A stretch of DNA of 5,721 nucleotides, from assembly GCA_016195205.1 (NCBI GenBank), contig JACQAB010000219.1, positions 1 to 5,721 on the forward strand, in the 5' to 3' direction. This document shows, one piece after another, positions 1 to 5,700 of this stretch. The DNA comes from Pseudomonadota bacterium (GTDB lineage: Bacteria > Pseudomonadota > Alphaproteobacteria > UBA9219 > RGZA01). The notes beneath the pieces were generated by a model. It had not been told where the DNA came from. It worked only from the letters and a program-made list of their open reading frames with translations, and did not search any database. The number at the start of each line of letters is the position of its first letter. The stretch's first letter is position 1. Both the position numbers and the translations under genes were made by a program.

Positions 1-670
1 CTCTTTTAATGGCGGGCGGGTGGAATTTTCCACCCGCGCTGGCCAGGGCGAAGGCCAGATCGTGCTGGAGACGATCAATTTTTTTAACGACATCCGCGCC
101 GACAATTTTTGGATCGGCGGTATAAAGGCCGCCAGTGTCGGTATAGATGTCAACACGATCCGCCTTCATGGCAATGCCATATTCCACCGCCCAGGTATCG
201 GAAGCGCCACGGCCGCCTGTGGTGATTTTTCCTTTCGGGCCGCGGCCATAAAAAGCGCCGGCAACCACCACGCCGTTTTGCTGAAGTTCTTTTCTGATGG
301 CGGCGGCATCAATTTTTTTAATGGCCGCCATGCCGTGATTGCCATCGGTTTGAACGGTATCGCGCGGATCAAGAAAATTGGCGCGGTAGGAAGCATCGCG
401 CAGGGCCTGGGCAAACTTCGCGCCGCTTACCTGCTCACCTGTTGCAATTAAGGCGTCATAAAGATCAAGATCTCGGGTGGGGTTTTGGCCGGTACGATTG
501 CGATAAATGCCGATCAGCCGGGCGGTTTCGCCATCCATGGCGGAAGGCACCACGACAACCTGATGGCCTTTACGAAGCTCCTGGCCCATTTTTTCAGCAA
601 GGGCCGGGTAATGCGGATGGTCGGGCCTGCCTACCGACTTGCCGCCGAATTTTGCAACTATAAGCGCCAT
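1..670 (-). CDS. Aspartate kinase, divergent, 3' end outside window
   Basis: Translating the minus strand from the ATG at 670-668 gives 223 open codons that run off the left edge, so the C-terminus (any ACT regulatory domain) is unseen. The product is an amino-acid-kinase-fold protein resembling aspartokinase, which phosphorylates L-aspartate with ATP as the first step to lysine/diaminopimelate, threonine and methionine in the cytoplasm. Family landmarks in order: MALIVAKFGG at 1-10 with the catalytic-type Lys7, ATGEQVS at 76-82, ITTGGRGASD at 149-158 and IYTDTGGLYTADP at 175-187. Departures from the usual motifs are Lys11 where KFGGTS has Thr, GRGA instead of GRGG, and GGKFHPPA at 213-220 where GAKVLHPRA is expected, apparently one residue shorter. 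The start is supported by AAAAGGA eight bases upstream. It could be a second, specialised aspartokinase or a related kinase with another substrate. Family call is confident; specificity and the symbol lysC are not. Confidence 0.85.
   Translation of the reverse strand, partial: MALIVAKFGGKSVGRPDHPHYPALAEKMGQELRKGHQVVVVPSAMDGETARLIGIYRNRTGQNPTRDLDLYDALIATGEQVSGAKFAQALRDASYRANFLDPRDTVQTDGNHGMAAIKKIDAAAIRKELQQNGVVVAGAFYGRGPKGKITTGGRGASDTWAVEYGIAMKADRVDIYTDTGGLYTADPKIVGADVVKKIDRLQHDLAFALASAGGKFHPPAIKR
16..37. repeat. Perfect 10+10 inverted repeat inside the kinase gene
   Basis: Arm GCGGGTGGAA (16-25) is separated by TT from its exact reverse complement TTCCACCCGC (28-37). It lies within codons about 211-218 of the kinase, in the stretch that departs from the conserved GAKVLHP motif. 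There is no poly-U tract for a terminator on either strand. Confidence 0.6.
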
Positions 671-678
671 AAAATGCG

Positions 679-685
679 TCCTTTT
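679..685 (-). promoter_or_regulatory. Ribosome-binding site of the aspartate kinase
   Basis: Read on the minus strand the bases are AAAAGGA, followed by an eight-base spacer and the ATG at 670-668. This is a strong Shine-Dalgarno match and fixes the start. Confidence 0.7.
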
Positions 686-686
686 A

Positions 687-700
687 AATGCGGGCGCATT
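687..700. promoter_or_regulatory. Palindrome over -10 and start site, possible operator
   Basis: The bases form AATGCG-GG-CGCATT, a perfect 6+6 inverted repeat. It overlaps the TATAAT and covers the predicted transcription start, a position where a bound repressor would block initiation. A further AATGCG lies at 673-678 in the leader. An operator role is inferred from position only; no known regulator consensus is recognised. Confidence 0.3.
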
Positions 701-727
701 ATAGAGAGGCGGCGGAAAGCCTGTCTA
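698..727 (-). promoter_or_regulatory. Putative sigma70-type promoter of the aspartate kinase
   Basis: On the minus strand TAGACA (727-722, five of six to TTGACA) is followed after 18 bases by a perfect TATAAT (703-698). Transcription would start near 691, giving a leader of about 20 bases that still contains the ribosome-binding site. The kinase therefore probably has its own promoter and need not rely on read-through from the upstream L,D-transpeptidase gene. Confidence 0.55.
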
Positions 728-762
728 TCGCTAATTACTTTCGTTAACCAACAAACAGGCGC

Positions 763-849
763 GTCATGCCAGCGAATGCTGGCATCCATGGCAGAAACCT
801 ATCGGGGTGAGAGGTGGTTGCCATGGACTCCAGCATTCGCTGGAGTGAC
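763..849. repeat. REP-like paired-hairpin intergenic element
   Basis: Two 29-nt arms (763-791 and 821-849) are inverted copies differing at four positions and separated by 29 bases. Each arm is itself a hairpin: TGCCAGC-GAAT-GCTGGCA at 767-784 and CTCCAGC-ATTC-GCTGGAG at 828-845, each extendable by one A-T pair. The four differences fall in paired positions and keep both stems intact. Both arms carry CCATGG on their inner side and GTCA or TGAC on the outer side. This is the architecture of a palindromic REP/BIME-type unit or small MITE. It ends five bases past the L,D-transpeptidase stop codon and might protect or fold that mRNA's 3' end, but no U-tract follows, so it is not an obvious intrinsic terminator. 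Other copies in the genome cannot be checked here. Confidence 0.75.
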
Positions 850-854
850 AATTG

Positions 855-2393
855 TTAAAACTCCAGCCACGGATCATCCAGCTGGTAGACGTCGTTATAG
901 AATTCGACGTGGTTCTGGCTGTTCATCATCACCGTCCAATACAGCAGCTTGATGGGCATTTTGATGCGCGGCGGGACATGCATGGTTTTCATGGTGTCGA
1001 TGCGCTCCTGCAGGCGCGCCTCGTTCCAGTCGGGGCTATTGCCCATCAGGATTTCGGCCAGCTCTTCCGGCTTTTTCAGGCGGATGCAACCCGAGCTTTG
1101 ACGCCGGTCATCGCGATCGAACAATTCCACATGCGGGGTGCCGTGCAGGTAAACGCCGAAGCGGTTGACGAAATTGAACTTGATGCGCCCCAACGAATTG
1201 TCGGGCCCCGGCCTTTGCCAGAACTGGCCCGAGCTGGCGCCATCCAGCTCGGCCGCGTTTTCAGGGCCTTCCAGCCCGGCTTCTTCCAGGTAATTCGGAT
1301 TTTCACGCAGCTTGGGCAGAATGTCTTTCTCGGCGATGCTTCCCGGCACATACCAGGCGGGGTTGATGATCAGGTCGCTGACCGTGCTGACCACCAGCGG
1401 GCTGGCGCGGTCGGGGCGGCCCACCACGACGGGGGCCTGGTAAATCTGCTCGCCACCGTGGTACAGCAGCAGGCGGAAAGACGGAATGTTGATGATGATG
1501 CCTTCCCAGGCTTCGGGCGGCGTCACGCGCAGCCGCGCAAGATTGGCGCGGATTTCGTCAATGCGTTCGCTCGCGCCCGTGTTCAGCGCCAGCAGGGTTT
1601 GTGAACCCACGTTGCCGTCCATGATCAGGCCATGCGCCTGTTGGAAGGCGGTGACGGCATGGCCCAAAGCCTCGCTGTAATGCGGATTGCGGTAATCCAC
1701 CATCTCGAACGGGTAATAGCCTTCCTGCGCCAGACGCTGTTCCAGCAGCGGCACTTGCGGCGAGTCCTGCCCGCGCGCGAGGCGATAGCCCGGTATCAGC
1801 TTGATCCATCCGCCCTTGTCCTCGATGGCGCGGTAGTTGGCCAGCGCCTCCCTTAGCTTCTGGTATTGCGTGTGATGGGGGGCAAGCCCTTCCAGAAACT
1901 GCGGCACGATGCGGCGCTCCACCGCGCTTTCCAGCCCGCGGGGCAAATCGATGGGCGCACGGCGCAGCGGCCAGATGTGATCGGGATCGGAACGGGGAAT
2001 GGGGTCTTGTCCCGAAAGGCTTTTGGCGATTTTCAGGATAATGAAAGACGCCAGCACATCGGCTTCCGCCACGGCGCGTGCATTCACCTGCTGTTGAAAC
2101 AGATCAAGCGGGTAGCGTTCGTCGTTCAACCCGTGCTCATGCAAAAGGAAGCGGATGTATTGCACGAAGTCTTTGGTGCCCTGGGGGCCGGCCTGTTCCA
2201 GCTGCCAGGCGGGGGTGTAACGGCGCAGGGCATAAAAATCCTGTAAATTTTTCTGGTCCTGGCTGTTGCCATAGCCCGAGGCCATGCGCATCGCGCCTTC
2301 AATGCCCTGAGCCGCGGCCGAGACGGGCGCAAAGGTCAGAAGCGTGAAAAGCAACGCCAGAGTGGCGGGGAGGGGAAGCAGTTTGAGGCGCAT
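855..2393 (-). CDS. Secreted murein L,D-transpeptidase, YcbB/LdtD type
   Basis: The enzyme joins peptidoglycan stem peptides by 3-3 (DAP-DAP) cross-links in the periplasm, using a catalytic cysteine, and is insensitive to most penicillins. Numbered from the longer ATG at 2414 (519 aa), the parts are: signal peptide about 8-36 (MRLKLLPLP, a leucine-rich core, then VSAAAQ), an N-terminal region 40-215 like the YcbB scaffold, a peptidoglycan-binding type 1 domain about 218-278 (AFQQAHGLIMDGNVG), and the YkuD catalytic domain about 305-458. That domain contains NPAWYVPGSI at 351-360, His424 in LHGTP, and SSGCIRL at 440-446 with Cys443 as nucleophile. A tail of about 60 residues follows, as in YcbB. 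I chose the ATG at 2393 because it begins a standard signal peptide and has a weak AGCGGA nine bases upstream; starting at 2414 would add MDSGSFP and lacks a Shine-Dalgarno. It is transcribed divergently from sppA. Confidence 0.92.
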   Translation of the reverse strand: MRLKLLPLPATLALLFTLLTFAPVSAAAQGIEGAMRMASGYGNSQDQKNLQDFYALRRYTPAWQLEQAGPQGTKDFVQYIRFLLHEHGLNDERYPLDLFQQQVNARAVAEADVLASFIILKIAKSLSGQDPIPRSDPDHIWPLRRAPIDLPRGLESAVERRIVPQFLEGLAPHHTQYQKLREALANYRAIEDKGGWIKLIPGYRLARGQDSPQVPLLEQRLAQEGYYPFEMVDYRNPHYSEALGHAVTAFQQAHGLIMDGNVGSQTLLALNTGASERIDEIRANLARLRVTPPEAWEGIIINIPSFRLLLYHGGEQIYQAPVVVGRPDRASPLVVSTVSDLIINPAWYVPGSIAEKDILPKLRENPNYLEEAGLEGPENAAELDGASSGQFWQRPGPDNSLGRIKFNFVNRFGVYLHGTPHVELFDRDDRRQSSGCIRLKKPEELAEILMGNSPDWNEARLQERIDTMKTMHVPPRIKMPIKLLYWTVMMNSQNHVEFYNDVYQLDDPWLEF

Positions 2394-2448
2394 GGGAAAT
2401 GATCCGCTATCCATGTATCAAAAGAGCGTAAATATTGGCATAACACTT

Positions 2449-2460
2449 CCTTGCGCAAGG
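2449..2460. promoter_or_regulatory. 12-nt perfect palindrome in the divergent intergenic region
   Basis: CCTTGCGCAAGG is fully self-complementary and lies between the two divergent start codons, directly after the predicted -10 of the minus-strand promoter. It may be a binding site for a dimeric regulator of one or both genes. No named regulator is recognised. Confidence 0.35.
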
Positions 2461-2488
2461 ATTAAAGTATCTCGCCAGGGCGTGGCAA
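2461..2488 (-). promoter_or_regulatory. Possible promoter of the L,D-transpeptidase gene
   Basis: On the minus strand TTGCCA (2488-2483, five of six to TTGACA) lies 16 bases before TTTAAT (2466-2461, five of six to TATAAT). Initiation would fall near 2454, within the adjacent palindrome. I saw no equally good promoter on the plus strand for sppA in this gap. Confidence 0.4.
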
Positions 2489-2507
2489 CTACGCTAAATC
2501 TGGTGGT

Positions 2508-4295
2508 ATGAAAAGGATATTAAAGGTTTTTGTCTTCATCTTCGCCGGTTTGGGGCTTCTGGTGACGCTGTCGGTTGCCGGCGGTTTCGCGCTTGTGGCG
2601 TTCCATGAGCCGCCCAAATTGCCTAAAAAAATCATCCTGTCGCTGGATTTCACCAAAGAAGTCCGCGAGAAGGCCGAGGGCGGAGCGTTGGATCTTCTGC
2701 ACAAGGGCGGTGACATGGACCTGCGTGAAATGCTTGCCGCATTGGATCTGGCGCGGAAAGACCCACGCGTGAAAACCGTCATCGGCAATTTTCGCGGCAA
2801 GGCGGCTTCGCTGGCGGTTGTACAGGAATTGCGCGGCGCCATTTTCCGCCTGCGCGATGCCGGCAAGCGCACCTATGCCTTTTCCACCAGTTTTGGCGAA
2901 TTCGGTCCGGGCGACCATGCCTATTACCTGGCTTCGGCTTTTAAGCAAATCTGGCTTCAGCCGCTGGGCCTGGTGGGCATTACCGGGCAGGCCGCGCAAA
3001 TGCCCTTTATGAAAGAGGCGCTGGGCAAAATCGGCGCGCAGGCCGATTTCCTACATCGCCGCGAATATAAAAGCGCGATGGACATGCTGACCAAAAACAA
3101 TTTCACCCCCGCCAACGCCGAAATGCTGAATGCGCTGCTGGACGATATTTCCCTGCAGACGCATGAAGATCTTTTCCGTGACCGGCAACTGGTGCCGTTG
3201 GCCCTGGACCGCCTGATCGACCAGGCGCCGCTTTCCGCGCAAACCGCGCTGCAGGCGCATTTGATCGATCATATCGGCTATCTGGATGAAATCGAGGATC
3301 ACGAATTGAAAACCCGAGGCGCGAAATCGAAAATCGTCAAGGCTGATGATTATTTGAGCTTCCGCCGCGCCGAAATACGCAAGGAAGACAAAGGCAAAAA
3401 ATTTCCGGTCATCGCCTATATCCACGGCGTGGGGGATATTGTTCAAGACGCCGAAGGCGTGCCGAGCGGCGGGGGTTCCCTTATTTCCGCCGATAAAATC
3501 GTGCCCGCCATCCAGGACGCGGTGGAAGACAAGGAGGTTGAGGCCATTCTGCTGCGCCTTGACAGCCCGGGCGGTTCGGCCGTGGCCTCCGAAAGCATTC
3601 GCCGCGCGGTGGAAGTCGCCGAAAATTCGGGCGTGCCAGTGGTGGTGTCGATGGGCGGGGTGGCAGGTTCGGGCGCCTATTGGGTGGCCTCGCAGGCCGA
3701 TATGATTTTCGCCGATCCCGCCACGCTGACCGGTTCCATCGGCGTGATCGCCGGAAAAATGGCCGGCACGGAAATTTGGGACAAGCTTGGTATTCATTGG
3801 GGCATGATCACGCGCGGCGCGAACGCCGATTTGTGGACCATCACCGCGCCTTTCACGCCCGAGCAGCGCGCAAAGGTTGATGCGCTGGTGGGCGAAACCT
3901 ATGACGCCTTTAAAATCACGGTGGCCAATGGCCGCGAACTTGATCCGGATTACGTGGAAGAAATTGCCAAAGGTCGTGTCTGGACGGGGCAGCAAGCGGT
4001 GGCTTTGGGCCTGGTTGACGGTATCGGCGGGCTGTATGAGGCCATTCGTTACAGCAAAAGCCTGTTGGGCGTGAAGGAAGACGATGACGTGCTGCTGCGA
4101 ACATTCCCCGAGCCGGAATCCACGGCTAAAAAGATTTTCAAACTATTGGACCGCCTGGGCGGGTTGGGCGCCGATATGCAGCAGTTGGGCCGCATCACCC
4201 GCATGATCAACACGGTGCTGACGCCGTGGCTTGACCTGCTGCAGGCGCATCCGCGCGATCTGCGCATGCCGGAATTCGAGCCCGCAAAGCCGTGA
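2508..4295 (+). CDS. sppA: Signal peptide peptidase SppA, 67K type
   Basis: SppA is a membrane-anchored serine protease (family S49) that degrades signal peptides after their release from exported proteins. The 595-residue product is close to the length of the E. coli long form (618). An N-terminal transmembrane anchor spans about 5-31 after MKRILK, followed by tandem S49 domains. The first carries the general-base Lys188 in REYKSAMD, matching the YKSA motif of E. coli SppA. The second carries LRLDSPGGS at 349-357 and the nucleophile Ser388 in MGGVAGSGAYW, then ADPATLTGSIGVI at 402-414. Both catalytic residues are present, so it should be active. The ATG at 2508 is preceded only by a weak GGTGG, but the anchor begins right there and there is no better start. 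It overlaps the following dipeptidase gene by four bases and is divergent from the L,D-transpeptidase gene. Confidence 0.95.
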   Translation: MKRILKVFVFIFAGLGLLVTLSVAGGFALVAFHEPPKLPKKIILSLDFTKEVREKAEGGALDLLHKGGDMDLREMLAALDLARKDPRVKTVIGNFRGKAASLAVVQELRGAIFRLRDAGKRTYAFSTSFGEFGPGDHAYYLASAFKQIWLQPLGLVGITGQAAQMPFMKEALGKIGAQADFLHRREYKSAMDMLTKNNFTPANAEMLNALLDDISLQTHEDLFRDRQLVPLALDRLIDQAPLSAQTALQAHLIDHIGYLDEIEDHELKTRGAKSKIVKADDYLSFRRAEIRKEDKGKKFPVIAYIHGVGDIVQDAEGVPSGGGSLISADKIVPAIQDAVEDKEVEAILLRLDSPGGSAVASESIRRAVEVAENSGVPVVVSMGGVAGSGAYWVASQADMIFADPATLTGSIGVIAGKMAGTEIWDKLGIHWGMITRGANADLWTITAPFTPEQRAKVDALVGETYDAFKITVANGRELDPDYVEEIAKGRVWTGQQAVALGLVDGIGGLYEAIRYSKSLLGVKEDDDVLLRTFPEPESTAKKIFKLLDRLGGLGADMQQLGRITRMINTVLTPWLDLLQAHPRDLRMPEFEPAKP

Positions 4296-4993
4296 CAAAC
4301 ATCCGTTATCAATCCATTCCCATCGTCGAGAATTCCGATCCGATGGTGGAAGTCGCGCGGGCGGGGTTGATCGCCGAGCCCATGTATTTCAAAAGCGGCA
4401 CGGCCAAATCGCCGCATCTTTTCATGCGCGAAGGCCTGGCGCGCTTGTTGAAAGATATTGAAGCCCAGGCGCTTAAAACGCACGGTTTGCGCTTTAAAAT
4501 ATGGGATGCCTGGCGCCCGCGCGACGTGCAGCACGCGATTTACACGGATTATTCCAACCGCCTGAAGCGCGAAAATCCCGGCTGGGATGAAGCGCGTTTA
4601 GCCCGTGAAGTGGGGTTGTATGTGACGCCCGCCGATGATCCGCAGCGCATTCCGCCACACGCCACGGGCGGCTCGGTGGATCTAACGCTGTGTGATGCGG
4701 AAGGAAACGACCTGCCCATGGGCACCGGCTTCGATCACTTCGGGGTGGAGGCGCATCTGCGCTATTTCGAGGAAGCCGGGCGCGACGCGCGCATCCGCGA
4801 CAATCGCCGCCTGTTGTTCACGGCCATGAAAGACGCGGGATTCAGCCTGGATAATGAAGAGTGGTGGCATTACGACTTCGGCAACCAGAAATGGGCCATG
4901 GCCCTTGGCCAGCCCAAGGCGTTTTACGGCGAGGTAAGCGATTGCGCGCTGGATCGCGCCGGAAAAATCAGCTTCCGGCTTTTACAGGCGTGA
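4292..4993 (+). CDS. ddpX: D-alanyl-D-alanine dipeptidase, VanX/DdpX family
   Basis: This zinc peptidase of family M15D hydrolyses D-Ala-D-Ala, either to recycle D-alanine from cell-wall material or, in vancomycin-resistance clusters, to remove the precursor dipeptide. The 233-residue product shows the full active-site set: WRP at 74-76 with Arg75, zinc ligands His123 and Asp130 in HATGGSVD, and EWWHY at 190-194 with catalytic Glu190 and zinc ligand His193. It is somewhat longer than VanX (about 200 aa), partly through an insertion around 87-120. No signal peptide is visible, so it is expected in the cytoplasm. The start is GTG, whose GTGA overlaps the sppA stop; with no clear Shine-Dalgarno, translation probably depends on coupling to sppA. 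No vanH, vanA or vanRS homologue is in the window, so a housekeeping recycling role is more likely than glycopeptide resistance. Confidence 0.9.
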   Translation: MTNIRYQSIPIVENSDPMVEVARAGLIAEPMYFKSGTAKSPHLFMREGLARLLKDIEAQALKTHGLRFKIWDAWRPRDVQHAIYTDYSNRLKRENPGWDEARLAREVGLYVTPADDPQRIPPHATGGSVDLTLCDAEGNDLPMGTGFDHFGVEAHLRYFEEAGRDARIRDNRRLLFTAMKDAGFSLDNEEWWHYDFGNQKWAMALGQPKAFYGEVSDCALDRAGKISFRLLQA

Positions 4994-5086
4994 AGTGATT
5001 TAAGCTGGTTTTATAGGATGATCTTTTGGACTACGGCTTTTACAGCAGACGGGAAGTGCGGTTTGTGCTGGTTTTACAGAATGAAA
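4976..5086 (+). repeat. Imperfect direct duplication at the end of the dipeptidase gene
   Basis: CGGCTTTTACAG occurs at 4976-4987 and again at 5034-5045. Each copy is followed by a GAAGTG block and then GCTGGTTTTA (5004-5013 and 5067-5076) and an AG-ATGA stretch. The offset changes from 58 to 63 bases, so the copies have diverged with small indels. The first copy includes the last codons and stop of the dipeptidase gene; the second is noncoding. No transposase or target-site signature accompanies it. Confidence 0.45.
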
Positions 5087-5097
5087 GTATTAAGGGA

Positions 5098-5127
5098 TTG
5101 AAATTTGGAACCACATACTCTTATCTT
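5098..5127 (+). promoter_or_regulatory. Possible promoter of the small membrane-protein gene
   Basis: TTGAAA (5098-5103, five of six to TTGACA) and TATCTT (5122-5127, four of six to TATAAT) are separated by 18 bases. A start near 5134 would leave a leader of about 24 bases containing the GGAG ribosome-binding site. The -10 match is only moderate and the region is AT-rich, so chance resemblance is possible. Confidence 0.3.
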
Positions 5128-5157
5128 AGATCATCGTGTGGCTTGGAGATACTCATC

Positions 5158-5349
5158 ATGACAACTGTAGATAAGATAACTATAGGTCTAATGACTGTAG
5201 GTTTTGCCGGTGCGGCAATAGGCACAGGAGCCTACATCGTTGAACAATTTAAGAAAACATATAGAGATGTTATGGGTTTTAATCCCGCTAGAGAGAAGAT
5301 CCAATCTAAAGTGCCAAGTGGACCAAAGCTAGCAACTTTGGATTCTTAA
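5158..5349 (+). CDS. Hypothetical 63-aa single-pass membrane protein
   Basis: I do not recognise the family. The product begins MTTVDKITIGLM and contains one hydrophobic stretch at about 7-29, rich in Gly and Ala (VGFAGAAIGTGAYIV), then a polar, basic tail with FKKTYRDVMGFNPAREK. This suggests a small inner-membrane protein with its tail on the cytoplasmic side. The ATG at 5158 is chosen over an upstream in-frame TTG at 5026 because GGAG lies nine bases before it (5145-5148), and the 44 residues between the two look like untranslated sequence. Codons such as ATA, AGA and CTA, and a base composition lower in G+C than the genes to the left, set it apart. It faces a convergent minus-strand reading frame whose apparent stop overlaps its own in TTAA at 5346-5349. 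Confidence 0.6.
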   Translation: MTTVDKITIGLMTVGFAGAAIGTGAYIVEQFKKTYRDVMGFNPAREKIQSKVPSGPKLATLDS

Positions 5350-5700
5350 TTATTGGTCAAGGCTAGGCGGTCTTCTTCGGATACGCGTAGGCCACTGTCC
5401 TTTGATAAGTCGATAACGCAGAATAAAATATATCCGTCTGCCTGCTTTTTTCTTCCTGGATAAAGAATCTTTTGCTGCAAGCTTAATTCTATATGTTCGT
5501 ATTCTAAATCGGAATAGTTTTTTTCTTGCTGACTTTGATCTTTTTTGAGTGAATTGTTTTGCCCATCTCCAGCTTCTGGTTATTCTTTTACGGTGCGCTG
5601 CACCGGTGCCTACCAGAAATAGCGCAGCACGAATAAAAAATTCATAATTCGGCGCCCATTCCTTTATAAAGTGTTCTGCAACCGGATACTTTTCTATCAT
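5346..5700 (-). pseudogene. Hypothetical gene, apparently frameshifted
   Basis: An ATG at 5700 opens a minus-strand frame of 116 codons to a stop at 5350. Its first about 40 residues (MIEKYPVAEHFIKEWAPNYE, then hydrophobic FFIRAALFLVGTGAAH) look like protein, but the rest is an implausible Arg/Lys/Ser-rich run typical of wrong-frame translation. The +1 frame from 5579 to 5346 instead reads as ordinary protein: acidic and basic residues balance in NYSDLEYEHIELSLQQ, then a hydrophobic GYILFCVIDL and SEEDRLALTNN. That frame has no usable start of its own. Joining the two near 5578-5582 gives about 118 residues. The simplest reading is one gene broken by a single-base indel, either a true mutation or a sequencing error. 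A ribosomal frameshift is possible but less likely. No family is recognised, and the upstream ribosome-binding site is weak. Confidence 0.4.

Noticed and set aside
20..451. Plus-strand 143-codon open frame
   Set aside because: It is antisense to the aspartate kinase, whose minus-strand translation carries conserved motifs in order; the plus frame matches nothing and only reflects GC-rich codon structure.
821..849. Intrinsic terminator of the transpeptidase gene
   Set aside because: The hairpin is good, but reading the minus strand no U-tract follows the stem.
852..1604. Plus-strand 250-codon open frame opposite the transpeptidase
   Set aside because: The minus strand encodes the catalytic His424/Cys443 motifs of the L,D-transpeptidase here; the plus frame is a shadow.
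3051..3995. Minus-strand 314-codon open frame inside sppA
   Set aside because: Long but antisense to the conserved S49 motifs including Ser388; its His/Arg/Gly-rich composition is typical of a shadow frame.
4292..4993. Glycopeptide-resistance vanX
   Set aside because: The active site is VanX-like, but no vanH, vanA-type ligase or two-component system is present; overlap with sppA points to a housekeeping role.
5323..5341. CCAAAG-N7-CTTTGG hairpin as terminator of the small gene
   Set aside because: The stem has only six pairs, lies within the last codons, and is followed by a mixed A/T stretch rather than a T-run.
5592..5609. GGTGC-GCT-GCACC with overlapping GCACCGGTGC palindrome as a recombination or operator site
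   Set aside because: Short, lies within the putative minus-strand gene, and has no partner site or recombinase in the window.
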